64,000 nucleotides of DNA from Actinomycetes bacterium (GCA_035506535.1 DATJPE010000075.1:1-64000), one strand, 5' to 3'; shown: positions 43,112-53,314, counted from the first letter of the stretch. Notes: generated by a model not told the origin, from the sequence alone. Program-made: numbers and translations.

Positions 43112-44139
43112 GCGAGATCGTCCGCCCGGACTCCGAGCACCTCGCCCCAGAGAACCCCGACGCCCCCGGTCTGCCCGCGCACCGGCTGCGCCGCACCGAC
43201 GTCGACCCGATCGCGACGAAGCGGGCAGAGCGACAGGTCGCGAACCTGTTCCTCGTCGCCATCATCGCGACCGTCGGGTTCGTCGTCGCCTTCGTGGCGT
43301 TCCCGTCGCCGCACAAGTACATCACCATCATCCCCGGCGTCCTGCAGGACATCAGCGCGTCCAACTTCTTCCTCGGCATGACCCTCGCCATCTCGTTGCT
43401 GGCCATCGGGGTCGGGGCCATCCACTGGGCGAAGAAGCTCATGTCCGACGTGGAGATCGTCGAGCTGCGCCACCCGTCGGCGTCCTCCGCGCAGGATCGC
43501 GCTGAGTTCCAGGAGGTCTTCGAGACCGGGGTCGCGAGCAGCGGGATCAAGGAGTACAAGCTCATCCGACGCACCCTGATCGGGGCGATGCTCGTGCTCC
43601 CGATCCCGGCGCTCCTGCTCTTCCGCGACCTCGGGCCGCTCCCGCGCAAGAAGCTGTCGACGACCGCTATCCACAAGGGCGTACGGCTCGTGGTCGACGG
43701 GACGCAAGCTCCCCTGCGTCCGTCGGACATCCCCATCGGGGCGCTCGTCAACGTCGTGCCCGAGAACCTGCAGGCCATCGAGGAGGCCGCCGGGACCCTC
43801 GACGAGCGCGGCAAGGACGCACTCATGATCATCCGGATGCGGCCGGACCAGATCATCGCCCAGCAGGGAGCGAACTGGGATGTCGAGGGCATCCTCTGCT
43901 TCAGCAAGGTGTGCACGCACGCCGGCTGCCCGCTCGGTCTCTACGAGCAGCAGACGCACCACATGCTCTGCCCCTGCCACCAGTCGACCTTCGACCTCTC
44001 CGACGCTGGTCGCGTGATCTTCGGTCCGGCGGCACGGAGCCTCCCTCAACTCGCGATCACCACGAATGCGGACGGATACTTGGTGGCGGCACAGGGATTC
44101 ACCCAGCCGGTCGGGCCGAGCTTCTGGGAGCGCTCATGA
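43108..44139 (+). CDS. qcrA: Cytochrome bc1 complex Rieske iron-sulfur subunit
   Basis: The 343-residue subunit has three N-terminal membrane helices (the actinobacterial type) and a Rieske domain with the [2Fe-2S] ligand boxes CTHAGCPLG and CPCHQSTFD. It takes electrons from menaquinol. ATG 43108 overlaps the qcrC stop by 4 bases, and its stop overlaps qcrB by 4. Confidence 0.96.
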   Translation: MSEIVRPDSEHLAPENPDAPGLPAHRLRRTDVDPIATKRAERQVANLFLVAIIATVGFVVAFVAFPSPHKYITIIPGVLQDISASNFFLGMTLAISLLAIGVGAIHWAKKLMSDVEIVELRHPSASSAQDRAEFQEVFETGVASSGIKEYKLIRRTLIGAMLVLPIPALLLFRDLGPLPRKKLSTTAIHKGVRLVVDGTQAPLRPSDIPIGALVNVVPENLQAIEEAAGTLDERGKDALMIIRMRPDQIIAQQGANWDVEGILCFSKVCTHAGCPLGLYEQQTHHMLCPCHQSTFDLSDAGRVIFGPAARSLPQLAITTNADGYLVAAQGFTQPVGPSFWERS

Positions 44140-45863
44140 GCGAGCACGCCGAGCCCGCCCCTGCGGGCGAGGAGACCAAGCCGCGCACGGCACTCGGCAA
44201 GACAGGCACCTTCCTCGACGACCGCACCGGCGGTGCGAAGGGCCTGAAGGGTCTGCTGGGCAAGGTCTTCCCCGACCACTGGTCGTTCATGCTCGGCGAG
44301 ATCGCCCTCTACAGCTTCATCGTGCTGCTGCTCTCGGGCGTGTACCTGACCCTGTTCTTCAAGCCCTCGCAGACCGAGGTCATCTACCACGGCTCGTACG
44401 TCCCGCTGGACGGGCTGCCGATGACAGAGGCGTACTCCTCCACGCTGCACATCTCCTTCGACGTGCGCGGCGGTCTGCTCATGCGTCAGATGCACCACTG
44501 GGCGGCGCTGCTGTTCGTCGCCGCCATCACGGTGCACCTCTTCCGCGTCTTCTTCACCGGCGCGTTCCGCAAGCCGCGCGAGCTGAACTGGCTCATCGGC
44601 GTCGGCCTGCTGACCCTGGGCCTCGTCGAGGGCTTCGCGGGCTACTCGCTGCCCGACGACCTGCTGTCGGGCACGGGCCTGCGCATCGCCGAGGGCATCG
44701 TGCAGGCGATCCCCGTGGTCGGCACGTATCTGGCGAGCTTCGTCTTCGGCGGGGAGTTCCCCGGCAACGACTTCATCCCGCGGCTGTACGCGATCCACAT
44801 CCTGCTCGTGCCCGGCCTGATCCTGGCCCTGATCACGGCGCACCTGTTCCTCGTCGTCTACCACAAGCACACGCAGTACCCGGGGCCCGGGCGTACCGAG
44901 AACAACGTGGTCGGCTACCCCCTGCTGCCGGTGTATACCGCCAAGGCGGGCGGGTTCTTCTTCGTGGTCTTCGGCGTCATCACGCTGCTGGCTGCGGTGG
45001 TGACCATCAACCCGGTGTGGCTGTTCGGCCCGTACAACCCCTCCCAGATCAGCGCCGGCTCCCAGCCCGACTGGTACATCGGCTTCCTCGACGGCGCCCT
45101 GCGCATCATGCCCAACTGGGAGTCCCACATCCTCGGGCACACCATCAGCTGGAACATCCTGCTGCCCGCCGTCGTGATCCCCGGGATCCTGTTCACCGTG
45201 CTCGGCGCCTATCCCTTCATCGAGGCGTGGGTGACCGGTGACCGCCGCGACCACCACCTGCTCGACCGGCCGCGCAACATGCCGACCCGGACCGGGCTCG
45301 GGGCGATGGCGATCTCGTTCTACCTGCTGTTGTGGATCTCCGGCGGCAACGACATCATCGCCACCCGCTTCGACCTGACCATCAACGAGATCACCCGCGC
45401 CATGCAGGTGCTCGTCTTCGTCGTCCCACCGCTCGTGTACGTCGCCACGAAGCGCATCTGTCTCGGGCTGCAGCACCGTGACCACGACAAGCTCATGCAC
45501 GGCTGGGAGACCGGCATCATCCGCCGGCTGCCCTCGGGTGAGTTCGTCGAGATCCACGCGCCGATCGAGGAGGAGGAGCAGGTCACCATCCTGCAGGCGG
45601 GTCGCACGAAGCCCGCTGCGCTCCCCGCCCCGCCGGAGACCGACGAGAACGGTGTGCCGGCTCCGGGCGGCCGGATGGCCCGCCTGCGCTCACGGCTCTC
45701 GCGCTGGTACTACTCGGAGAGCGTGTCGACGCCGACCGAGGAGGAGCTGCACGAGGCGGCCCACCACGCCCAGGAAGAGTTGGAGAACCAGCAGCGCCAG
45801 CTCGACGCCATCGGCGTCGCCCCGAGCGCCGAGGACGAGCAGCAGCTCACCACCGGTCACTGA
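44136..45863 (+). CDS. qcrB: Cytochrome bc1 complex cytochrome b subunit
   Basis: The 575-residue protein has eight or nine membrane helices and the cytochrome b pattern: RQMHHWAALLF and HLFLVVYHKHTQ hold the haem His pairs, and the quinone-site helices follow. A long C-terminal soluble tail (about residues 470-575) with acidic and Gln-rich parts is typical of actinobacterial QcrB. It is the last gene of the operon and converges on the L,D-transpeptidase gene 10 bases away. Confidence 0.96.
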   Translation: MSEHAEPAPAGEETKPRTALGKTGTFLDDRTGGAKGLKGLLGKVFPDHWSFMLGEIALYSFIVLLLSGVYLTLFFKPSQTEVIYHGSYVPLDGLPMTEAYSSTLHISFDVRGGLLMRQMHHWAALLFVAAITVHLFRVFFTGAFRKPRELNWLIGVGLLTLGLVEGFAGYSLPDDLLSGTGLRIAEGIVQAIPVVGTYLASFVFGGEFPGNDFIPRLYAIHILLVPGLILALITAHLFLVVYHKHTQYPGPGRTENNVVGYPLLPVYTAKAGGFFFVVFGVITLLAAVVTINPVWLFGPYNPSQISAGSQPDWYIGFLDGALRIMPNWESHILGHTISWNILLPAVVIPGILFTVLGAYPFIEAWVTGDRRDHHLLDRPRNMPTRTGLGAMAISFYLLLWISGGNDIIATRFDLTINEITRAMQVLVFVVPPLVYVATKRICLGLQHRDHDKLMHGWETGIIRRLPSGEFVEIHAPIEEEEQVTILQAGRTKPAALPAPPETDENGVPAPGGRMARLRSRLSRWYYSESVSTPTEEELHEAAHHAQEELENQQRQLDAIGVAPSAEDEQQLTTGH

Positions 45864-45873
45864 GCCTGTTCGG

Positions 45874-47115
45874 CTAGGCCGTGCGCAGGGCGTCGCCCTT
45901 GAGCCAGGTGGACCACGGGACGTTCCAGTCGGTCCAGCCGTTGCCCGGCTCGAGGTGGCGCGGGGAGTTGATGAACCTGACCACGTCCCCGACCTTCGAG
46001 ATGCCGTAGAGCCACTTGGCGTTCGCCAGCGACATGCCCGTGCAGCCGTGGGACACGTTGGCGAACCCCTGTTCGGCCTGGGACCAGGGCGCGGCGTGCA
46101 GGAACTCACCCGACCAGGTCACCCGCATCGCCCAGTACACGGTCAGCCGGTAGTAGTTCGGTGAGTTCTTGGGGATGTTGATCGACGACGCGTCCATGAC
46201 GCGGCTGGGTTCCTTGTCCAGGATGACCTTGATCCCATCGCGGGTGATGAACCCGGCCTTCCCGGTGGTCACCGGGATCACGCGCAGGACCTGTCCGTCG
46301 CGGGTCACGGTCAGGGTGTGCCTGGCCACGTCGACCGTGCTGACCATCGCGGACCCGATGTGGAAGGCGACGACACGCTTCTCGTCCCCCCAGGTGTCCT
46401 TGCCCGCGTGCACCCCGTCGAGGTCGATCGACAGCTTCACGTCGGTGTCGGCCGGCCAGTACGTCTTCGGCCGCCAGTGGACCTCGGAGTCGGAGACCCA
46501 GCTCCAGGCCCCGACGACCGGACGCGACGCGGTGACGACGAGGCGGCGCTCGACGGCGGCGCGGTCCGACACCGGCGCGCTGAGCCGGACGATGATCGGG
46601 ATGCCCACGCCGACGACCGTCCCGCCGATGGGCGAGACGCTGGTCACCAGGCGATGGCCCGGCTTGACCGTGGTGAAGCTCGTCGACACCGACCGACCCA
46701 CCCCGTCGGAGTCCACCCCGCGGGCCGTGACGGTGAACGTCGTGGCGTAGGGCAGCAGCCCGGCCTGCGAGCGCCACGCACCGTCGGCGCCGACGCTGCC
46801 CGGCACGGTCTGGCCGGTCATCGAGCGCAGCACCACCGTCTGCACCCGGCCGTTGTCCGCCCGGACGACCACCTGGGCGGTCGGCTGCACGCCGTGGGTG
46901 TCCGGCGCCGGCGTCACGCTCAGGGTCACCTTGGAGACCGGCTTCTGGCTGGGGGACGCCGAGGTGCGCGAGCCGGCGACGTGCCCGTCGGCCCCGGTCG
47001 TGCCGTTGGCCGAGGTGCACGCAGCCAGCAGGACAGGCACGAGGACGGCCAGGGCGATCCGTGCCGCCGCATGGCGGCGCCGCGGCACGGCCTGGACCGT
47101 CCCTGCGCTGCCCAT
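45874..47115 (-). CDS. L,D-transpeptidase lipoprotein (YkuD)
   Basis: The 413-residue lipoprotein has a lipobox (LVPVLLAAC) with Cys near residue 32. Two Ig-like domains follow, then a YkuD catalytic domain with SHGCTGMS containing the active Cys and the His before it. It makes 3-3 cross-links in peptidoglycan, using the conserved actinobacterial LdtMt2-like domain order. ATG 47113-47115. It sits between ctaF and qcrB, so it is inserted in the middle of the respiratory gene block. Confidence 0.92.
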   Translation of the reverse strand: MGSAGTVQAVPRRRHAAARIALAVLVPVLLAACTSANGTTGADGHVAGSRTSASPSQKPVSKVTLSVTPAPDTHGVQPTAQVVVRADNGRVQTVVLRSMTGQTVPGSVGADGAWRSQAGLLPYATTFTVTARGVDSDGVGRSVSTSFTTVKPGHRLVTSVSPIGGTVVGVGIPIIVRLSAPVSDRAAVERRLVVTASRPVVGAWSWVSDSEVHWRPKTYWPADTDVKLSIDLDGVHAGKDTWGDEKRVVAFHIGSAMVSTVDVARHTLTVTRDGQVLRVIPVTTGKAGFITRDGIKVILDKEPSRVMDASSINIPKNSPNYYRLTVYWAMRVTWSGEFLHAAPWSQAEQGFANVSHGCTGMSLANAKWLYGISKVGDVVRFINSPRHLEPGNGWTDWNVPWSTWLKGDALRTA

Positions 47116-47155
47116 GCTGCTCCCCGTGCGGTAGGCGGAACCTCCGCGCACCGCC

Positions 47156-47551
47156 CTAGTGCGCGTGGACCCCTCGGTAGTACTCGAACACGAACCCGAT
47201 GGCCGAGGCGACCAGCATAAAGACCCCGAGCACCACGAGCCACATCGCGAACACGACGCCCAGGGCCAGCACGGCGGCGCTGGCGCCGACCGGCAGCGGC
47301 CACCAGCTGTACGGGCTGAAGAAGCCGAGGTCGCCCGCACCGTCGGCGACGTCCGCGTCGAGGTCATCCTCTGGTCTCGGATCGATCCGCCGCGAGGTGA
47401 AGATGAGGTAGTAGCCGACGATGAACCCGAGGCCCCCGCTGAGCACCAAGGCGGCAGTTCCCGCGGGCTCACGCGACAGGATCCAGTACGCCGCGGCGGC
47501 GATGCCGAAGAACACCGCCACGAGCGCGAAGAGGTACCCCTCGACCTTCAT
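47156..47551 (-). CDS. ctaF: Cytochrome c oxidase subunit IV (actinobacterial)
   Basis: The 131-residue membrane protein has four hydrophobic segments and the actinobacterial CtaF pattern: an N-terminal [19 protein letters not shown], then [13 protein letters not shown] and a final helix ending EYYRG. It stabilises the aa3 oxidase. ATG 47549-47551 overlaps the ctaD stop by 4 bases. Confidence 0.93.
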   Translation of the reverse strand: MKVEGYLFALVAVFFGIAAAAYWILSREPAGTAALVLSGGLGFIVGYYLIFTSRRIDPRPEDDLDADVADGAGDLGFFSPYSWWPLPVGASAAVLALGVVFAMWLVVLGVFMLVASAIGFVFEYYRGVHAH

Positions 47552-49287
47552 CGCTCCGCCTCCCCCGCCGACGCGACGACGTCCGGCTCGGGCTGGACCT
47601 GGGCGAGCAGGTTGGCACCGCTGGCCGCCGCCGGCGCGAGCTCAGGGTGGTGGAGGTCGAAGGCCGGGGACTCCGAGCGGATGCGCGGCAGGCTGTGGAA
47701 GTTGTGCCGAGGCGGCGGGCACGAGGTGGCCCACTCGAGCGAGCGACCCCAGCCCCACGGGTCGTCCACCTCGACGTGCGGCGCGTACTTCCACGTCGTG
47801 TACACGTTCCACAGGAACGGCAGGGTGGAGGCGCCGAGGACGAACGAGCCGATCGTGGACACCGTGTTGAGCGTGGTCCAGTGGTCGCTGGCGAGGTAGT
47901 CGGCGTAGCGACGTGGCATCCCCATGACGCCGAGCCAGTGCTGGACGAAGAAGGTGGTGTGGAACCCGATGAAGAGCAGCCAGAAGTGGATCTTGCCGAG
48001 CCGCTCGTCCAGCATCTTCCCGGTGAACTTCGGCCACCAGTAGTAGAAGCCGCCGAACATCGCGAAGACGACGGTGCCGAACACGACGTAGTGGAAGTGG
48101 GCCACCACGAAGTAGCTGTCGCTGACCTCGAAGTCCAGCGGCGGGGAGCTGAGGATGATCCCGGTGAGTCCGCCGAAGAGGAAGGTCACCAGGAAGCCCA
48201 GCACCCACAGCAGCGGGGTGTCGAAGGACAGCGAGCCTCGCCACATCGTGCCGATCCAGTTGAAGAACTTCACACCCGTGGGCACCGCGATGAGCATCGT
48301 CATGAAGGCGAAGAACGGCAGCAGCACCGCCCCGGTGACGTACATGTGGTGGGCCCAGACGGCCACTGACAGCGCCGCGATCGCGATAGTCGCGAAGATC
48401 AGCCCCTTGTAGCCGAAGATCGGCTTGCGGGAGAAGACCGGGATGATCTCGCTCACGATGCCGAAGAACGGCAGCGCGATGATGTAGACCTCGGGATGGC
48501 CGAAGAACCAGAACAGGTGCTGCCACAGGATCGGGCCGCCGTTGGCCGCGGTGAAGACCTGTGCTCCGAACCTACGGTCGATCTCGAGCACCAGCAGGGC
48601 GGCGGCGAGGATCGGGAACGCCAGCAGCACCAGCAGCGAGGTCACCAGGATGTTCCAGGTGAAGATCGGCATCCGGAACATCGTCATGCCCGGCGCTCGC
48701 ATGCAAAGGATCGTGGTGATGAAGTTGACGCCACCCAGGATCGTGCCCAGACCGGTGAGGGCGAAGCCCATGATCCACAGGTCCGACCCGGCGCCCGGAC
48801 TGAACTGGTCGCTGCTGAGCGGTGTGTAGAGGAACCAGCCGAAGCTGGCGGCGCCGCCCGGGGTGATGAACCCGGAGCACACGATCAGCCCGCCGAACAG
48901 GAAGAGCCAGTAGCTGAGCATGTTCAGGCGCGGGAACGCCACGTCGGGCGACCCGATCTGCAGCGGGACGATGCAGTTGGCGAAACCCACGAACAGCGGC
49001 GTCGCGAAGAGCAGCAGCATGATCGAGCCGTGCATGGTGAACAGCTGGTTGTACTGCTCCTCGCTGAAGAACTGCAGCCCCGGCCGGGCGAGCTCCGCGC
49101 GCATCATCAGCGCGAGGATCCCGCCGAAGAGGAAGAAGACGAACGAGGTGATCAGGTAGAGGAACCCGATGGTCTTGTGGTCGGTCGTCGTGATCCAGCG
49201 CACGACGATGCGCCCGCGTGGCTCGCGCCGGACCGGCGTCGGCTCCGGCTCGGGGGCGAGGCGCCGAGGCTCTTCGAGCAGCGTCAC
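47548..49287 (-). CDS. ctaD: Cytochrome c oxidase subunit I
   Basis: The 579-residue subunit has about twelve membrane helices. Haem and copper ligands are HGSIMLLLF (low-spin haem a), the HPEVY with [12 protein letters not shown] (CuB His-Tyr), WAHHMYVTG (two CuB His) and HFHYVVFG (haem a3 and a). It reduces oxygen and pumps protons. GTG 49285-49287 lies 5 bases after ctaC. Confidence 0.97.
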   Translation of the reverse strand: MTLLEEPRRLAPEPEPTPVRREPRGRIVVRWITTTDHKTIGFLYLITSFVFFLFGGILALMMRAELARPGLQFFSEEQYNQLFTMHGSIMLLLFATPLFVGFANCIVPLQIGSPDVAFPRLNMLSYWLFLFGGLIVCSGFITPGGAASFGWFLYTPLSSDQFSPGAGSDLWIMGFALTGLGTILGGVNFITTILCMRAPGMTMFRMPIFTWNILVTSLLVLLAFPILAAALLVLEIDRRFGAQVFTAANGGPILWQHLFWFFGHPEVYIIALPFFGIVSEIIPVFSRKPIFGYKGLIFATIAIAALSVAVWAHHMYVTGAVLLPFFAFMTMLIAVPTGVKFFNWIGTMWRGSLSFDTPLLWVLGFLVTFLFGGLTGIILSSPPLDFEVSDSYFVVAHFHYVVFGTVVFAMFGGFYYWWPKFTGKMLDERLGKIHFWLLFIGFHTTFFVQHWLGVMGMPRRYADYLASDHWTTLNTVSTIGSFVLGASTLPFLWNVYTTWKYAPHVEVDDPWGWGRSLEWATSCPPPRHNFHSLPRIRSESPAFDLHHPELAPAAASGANLLAQVQPEPDVVASAGEAER

Positions 49288-49292
49288 TGGTC

Positions 49293-50114
49293 CTAGCCTC
49301 CGATCCGCGTGCGGCCCTGCTTGCCCGTCACGTTCGTCAGCACCTTGCCGTTGATCTGCCCGTTCTGGCCGAGGGACTTCAGCAGCGCGATGTGGGCATC
49401 GAAGTCTGCCTTGCTGACCACCTTGACCTGGAACAGCATCCGCGAGTGGTAGGTGCCACAGAGCTCGGCGCACTCACCACGATAGGTCCCGATCCGCGTG
49501 GGCGTGAGGTCATAGGTGTTGATCCGCCCGGGGATGATGTCGCGCTTCTCGATGAACTCCACGACCCAGAAGTCGTGGATGACGTCGGGCGACGTCAACT
49601 CGAACTGCACGGTCTGGTTCACCGGCAGCCACAGTGTCGGCAGCTGCGCCGGGGAACCGACGTCGAAGGTGTCGGAGTCCAGGTAGTTGAACGTCCAGCT
49701 CCACCGGTAGCCGACGACGTTGACCCGCAGGTCCGGATGGTCGGTGACCGCCGTGAGCTTCGCCTCGTCGCGAGCGGTGAAGAAGAAGAGCACGGCGATG
49801 ACCACGAGCGGGACGGCGGTGTAGAGGATCTCGATCGGGACGTTGTAGCGGGTCTGGGCAGGGACGGCCTCGCCGCGCCGGCGGTAGGCGATGACCGCCC
49901 AGATGATGAGCCCGACCACGATCAGCCCGACCACGGTCGCCGCCAGCCACGCCCCCTGCCACAGGTGGACGATCCGATCGCCTTGGGTGGTGGCCGAGGT
50001 GGGCATGCCCAGCCGAGCGACCCGCTTGAGATCGCAGCCGCTCAGCGACACCGCCGCGAGGCAGAGCACGCCCAGCCTGGCGAGCCGTTTGGCGCGATGG
50101 GCAGGGGTCGTCAC
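49293..50114 (-). CDS. ctaC: Cytochrome c oxidase subunit II
   Basis: The 273-residue lipoprotein has a lipobox (AAVSLSGC), two membrane helices and a cupredoxin domain with the CuA ligands in [15 protein letters not shown] and an upstream His (IHDFW). It takes electrons from the dihaem cytochrome c. GTG 50112-50114. In the 140 bases to the cysteine desulfurase gene there is a minus-strand TACGGT (rc of 50180-50185) as a possible -10. Confidence 0.96.
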   Translation of the reverse strand: MTTPAHRAKRLARLGVLCLAAVSLSGCDLKRVARLGMPTSATTQGDRIVHLWQGAWLAATVVGLIVVGLIIWAVIAYRRRGEAVPAQTRYNVPIEILYTAVPLVVIAVLFFFTARDEAKLTAVTDHPDLRVNVVGYRWSWTFNYLDSDTFDVGSPAQLPTLWLPVNQTVQFELTSPDVIHDFWVVEFIEKRDIIPGRINTYDLTPTRIGTYRGECAELCGTYHSRMLFQVKVVSKADFDAHIALLKSLGQNGQINGKVLTNVTGKQGRTRIGG

Positions 50115-50193
50115 GGGGTGCTGCTCCGGGCTGGTCGGGACCCGAGGGTCGGCGGAACTCGGCGGGTTTCGCAGAGGTCACCGTAGCGCAGGA

Positions 50194-50216
50194 CCCCTGC
50201 CCCGGCAGGGCAGGGG
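50194..50216. other. Hairpin between ctaC and the cysteine desulfurase gene
   Basis: CCCCTGCC (50194-50201) and GGCAGGGG (50209-50216) are perfect inverted arms with a 7-base loop, in a divergent promoter region. It could be an operator for a dimeric regulator or an mRNA hairpin. Nothing identifies the binder. Confidence 0.45.
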
Positions 50217-50254
50217 CACACCCTCGGTCGCGTCCGTGACTAAGTTGAATCCTC

Positions 50255-51427
50255 GTGCTCCCGGACCCCCCTCGGGGCTACCTCGACGCCGCGGCCACCG
50301 AACCGCTGCACCCCGCCGCGCGGGAGGCGCTGCGGGCCGCGAGCGAGCTGGCCTGGGCGGACCCCGGTCGCCGTTACTCGTCGGCCCGGCACGCTCGCCA
50401 GGTCCTCGAGACCTCGAGGGAGACCGTCGCCGGCGTGCTCGGTTGTCGCCCCGAGGAGGTGGTGTTCACCTCCTCCGGTACCACCGCCGTCCATGCGGCC
50501 GTCCTGGGCGCCGTCGAGGGCGGGCGGCGTACCGGTGATCGCGTGGTCGCCAGCGCCGTCGAGCACTCGGCGGTGCTGCACGCGGCCGAGCACCACGCTG
50601 CCCGCGGCGGCTCCGTGGCCATCGTCCCCGTGGACGCGACGGGGCGCGTCGACCCGACCGCATGGGCGGCCGAGGTCAGCGGCCCTGGCACCGTGCTCGC
50701 CTGCCTGCAGGCGGCCAACCACGAGGTGGGTACGCGGCAGCCGGTGGCGGAGGCGTGGGCCGCGTGCCGAGCGGCAGGAGTGGCCCTGCTCGTCGACGCC
50801 GCGCAGGTGGTGGGTCGAGCCGAACGGCTCCCCTCGACCTGGTCGCTGCTGGCCGCGAGCAGCGCGAAGTGGGGGGGTCCGCCCGGCGTCGGCGTCCTCG
50901 CCGTCCGCACGGGGACCCGGTGGCGCAGCCCACTGCCCACGGACGACCGGGAGGGCGGCCGGGCGCCGGGACGCCCCGCCGTGCCAGCGATCGCCGCGGC
51001 AGCAGCGGCGCTGGAGGCCGTGGCCGGCCCCCAGGCGCTCGAGGAGGCGCGCGCGGAGGACGCTCGCCTGTTCACCCTCGTCGCGATGGTCCGCGAGCGG
51101 GTGCCTGCGGACGTGCCCGACGTCCAGGTCGTCGGAGACGCCGAGGACCGGCTCCCGCACGTCGTGACATTCTCCTGCCTCTACGTCGACGGGGAGTCGC
51201 TGGTCGACGAGCTCGACCGCGCCGGCTTCGCCGTGTCCTCCGGATCGGCGTGCACGTCCGACACCCTGCGCCCCTCCCACGTGCTCGTCGCGATGGGAGC
51301 GGTGTCCCACGGCAACCTTCGTATCTCGCTGCCCCGCGGCGTCAGCGACGCCGACGTGCACCGCTTCCTCGACGTCCTGCCCGGCGTGGTCGAACGGGCC
51401 CGCGGACGGCTCGGAGCCCGACGGTGA
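50255..51427 (+). CDS. Cysteine desulfurase (IscS/NifS-like)
   Basis: The 390-residue PLP enzyme has DAAATEPLHPAAREA at the N-terminus, AVEHSA, EVGTRQPV, the PLP lysine in ASSAKWGGPPGVG and the catalytic Cys in VSSGSACTSD. It releases sulfur from cysteine as persulfide. The His before the PLP lysine in typical enzymes is Ala here. GTG 50255; TAAGTT at 50240 is a possible -10. It overlaps the TusA-like gene by 4 bases, so the sulfur is probably passed to that protein. Confidence 0.9.
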   Translation: MLPDPPRGYLDAAATEPLHPAAREALRAASELAWADPGRRYSSARHARQVLETSRETVAGVLGCRPEEVVFTSSGTTAVHAAVLGAVEGGRRTGDRVVASAVEHSAVLHAAEHHAARGGSVAIVPVDATGRVDPTAWAAEVSGPGTVLACLQAANHEVGTRQPVAEAWAACRAAGVALLVDAAQVVGRAERLPSTWSLLAASSAKWGGPPGVGVLAVRTGTRWRSPLPTDDREGGRAPGRPAVPAIAAAAAALEAVAGPQALEEARAEDARLFTLVAMVRERVPADVPDVQVVGDAEDRLPHVVTFSCLYVDGESLVDELDRAGFAVSSGSACTSDTLRPSHVLVAMGAVSHGNLRISLPRGVSDADVHRFLDVLPGVVERARGRLGARR

Positions 51428-51657
51428 CGACCTACGCCCTCCTGCTGGACCAGCGGGGCCAGGGCTGCCCCATGCCCGTCATCACCCTCGCCGGGCGCAT
51501 CGGGGACGTCGCCGTGGGCGAGGTGGTCGCCGTGCTCGCCGACGACCCGGCGAGCGCCAGCGACATCCCGGCCTGGTGCGCCCTCCGGGGCCACTCCTAC
51601 CTGGGCGAGACGACCGTCGACGGGGCGCGCGCCCACCTCGTGCGCCGGGAGGCCTGA
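51424..51657 (+). CDS. TusA/SirA-like sulfur carrier protein
   Basis: The 77-residue protein has the TusA core with the sulfur-binding Cys in RGQGCPMPVI (CPxP) and an extra Cys later (WCALRG). It would accept persulfide from the desulfurase encoded just before it. GTG 51424 overlaps the desulfurase stop codon. The final acceptor (tRNA thiolation, molybdenum cofactor or Fe-S) is unknown. Confidence 0.9.
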   Translation: MTTYALLLDQRGQGCPMPVITLAGRIGDVAVGEVVAVLADDPASASDIPAWCALRGHSYLGETTVDGARAHLVRREA

Positions 51658-51669
51658 GACGTCGAGGTG

Positions 51670-52296
51670 TCAGGGGTGCCTGAACTCCGGGGGCTCGGGC
51701 AGCTCCAGGGCCGCCGCGAGCAGCTCCAGGTACTCGGCGCGCGCGACGTCGCGCGCGCCGAGGGAGACCAGGTGGGGCGTGGTCCACTGGCAGTCCAGCA
51801 GCCGCCCGGGCACGCCGTCGGACGTCAGCACCTCGACCAGCCGGACGAGGGCCACCTTCGAGGCGTCGGTGGCGCGGTGGAACATCGACTCCCCGGCGAA
51901 CAGGCCGCCGACGCACACGCCGTACAGCCCCCCGACGAGCCGGCCGTCGAGCCAGGTCTCCACCGAGTGCGCGCGGCCCATCCGGTGCAGTCGCGTGTAG
52001 GCCGCGACGAAGTCCTCGCCGATCCAGGCGTCCGGACGCGCGGGATCGGCGCACGCGGCGATGACGGCCGTGAAGTCGCGGTCGAGCGTCACGGTGTAGC
52101 GACGAGCGGACTGGCGCAGGGACCGGGAGACCCGCAGCCGGTCCAGCGGGAGGATCCCGCGCGGGTCGGGGGACCACCACCCGAGCTGGCCGGTACGCCC
52201 GCTCAGCCGCATCGGGAACAGCCCCACCCGATAGGCCTTCAGCAGGGTGGCCGGCCGGAGGTCGAGGCCGACCCCCACGAGGTCGTCGTCGTTCAT
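51670..52296 (-). CDS. aat: Leucyl/phenylalanyl-tRNA-protein transferase
   Basis: The 208-residue protein matches Aat with SPDPRGILPLDRLRVSRSLR, the GEDFVAAYTRLH segment and GESMFHRATDASKVAL. It adds Leu or Phe to proteins with N-terminal Arg/Lys, making them N-degron substrates. ATG 52294-52296. It is downstream of the adenosine kinase gene on the same strand with 31 bases between, and it converges on the TusA gene with 12 bases between. Confidence 0.94.
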   Translation of the reverse strand: MNDDDLVGVGLDLRPATLLKAYRVGLFPMRLSGRTGQLGWWSPDPRGILPLDRLRVSRSLRQSARRYTVTLDRDFTAVIAACADPARPDAWIGEDFVAAYTRLHRMGRAHSVETWLDGRLVGGLYGVCVGGLFAGESMFHRATDASKVALVRLVEVLTSDGVPGRLLDCQWTTPHLVSLGARDVARAEYLELLAAALELPEPPEFRHP

Positions 52297-52327
52297 CCCC
52301 GCGCGGTCCCGCCGGCGGTCGCAGCGG

Positions 52328-53314
52328 TCAAGGGCGGGGGCACACGACGTGCGGCTCGATGTCGAGGACCGCCTCGTCGCCGTAGGTCTTGCCGATGCGC
52401 TCGAGGAAGCGCGCCCGCGCGAGCGCGTACTCCTGGGTCCCCACCGTCTCGATCACGTAGGTCGCCAGCAGGGAGCCGACCTGGGCGCAGCGCTGCGCCG
52501 GCAGGTCCCACGCCAGGCCGGCCAGGAAGCCGGCGCGGAAGGCGTCACCCACTCCGGTCGGGTCGACCTTGAGCTCCTCCTCGGGGCAGGTGACGACGAC
52601 CGCCGGCTCGCCACGGCTCTCGACGCGCGCCCCGTCCTTGCCCAAGGTCGTGACCCGTACGCCGACGCGGTCGAGGACCTCCTCCGCCGACCAGCCGGTC
52701 TTCGCCTCGGTCAGCGCGGCCTCGTACTCGTTGGTGAACAGGTACGCCGCCCCGTCGATCAGCTCGCGGATCTCCGGGCCGTCCATCCGGGCCAGCTGCT
52801 GGCTGGGGTCGGCGGCGAAGGGGATGCCGCGCTGGCGGCACTCCTGGGTGTGCCGCAGCATCGCCTCGGGGTCGTTGGCCCCGATGACGACGAGGTCCAG
52901 CCCTCCAACGCGCTCGACGACCGGGCCCAGCTCGATGTCCCGCGCCTCGCTCATGGCTCCCGGGTAGAACGACGCGATCTGGTTGGCGTCGAGGTCCGTG
53001 GTGCAGACGAATCGGGCGGTGTGCCGGACGTCGCTCACGTGAACCGACTCGGTGTCCACGCCGTGGCGCTCCAGCCACGACCGGTAGTCGGCGAAGTCGG
53101 CGCCCACCGCGCCCACGAGGACGGGCCGAAGGCCCAGGCAGGCCATCCCGAAGGCGATGTTGGCGGCCACGCCGCCCCGACGGATGTCGAGGTCCTCGAC
53201 CAGGAACGACAACGACACCTTGTCGAGCTTGTCCGCGACGAGGGAGTCGCTGAAGCGCCCCGGGAAGGTCATCAGGTGGTCGGTGGCGATCGAGCCGGTC
53301 ACGGCGATGCGCAC
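52328..53314 (-). CDS. adoK: Adenosine kinase-like PfkB-family kinase
   Basis: The 328-residue ribokinase-family protein has the N-terminal RGGVAANIAFGMACLGL, DPSQQLARM, and the C-terminal anion hole/base DPTGVGDAFRAGF. It corresponds in place and length to M. tuberculosis Rv2202c, an adenosine kinase of the PfkB type. Substrate choice cannot be proved from sequence alone. GTG 53312-53314 has AAAGGAG upstream. Confidence 0.84.
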   Translation of the reverse strand: MRIAVTGSIATDHLMTFPGRFSDSLVADKLDKVSLSFLVEDLDIRRGGVAANIAFGMACLGLRPVLVGAVGADFADYRSWLERHGVDTESVHVSDVRHTARFVCTTDLDANQIASFYPGAMSEARDIELGPVVERVGGLDLVVIGANDPEAMLRHTQECRQRGIPFAADPSQQLARMDGPEIRELIDGAAYLFTNEYEAALTEAKTGWSAEEVLDRVGVRVTTLGKDGARVESRGEPAVVVTCPEEELKVDPTGVGDAFRAGFLAGLAWDLPAQRCAQVGSLLATYVIETVGTQEYALARARFLERIGKTYGDEAVLDIEPHVVCPRP

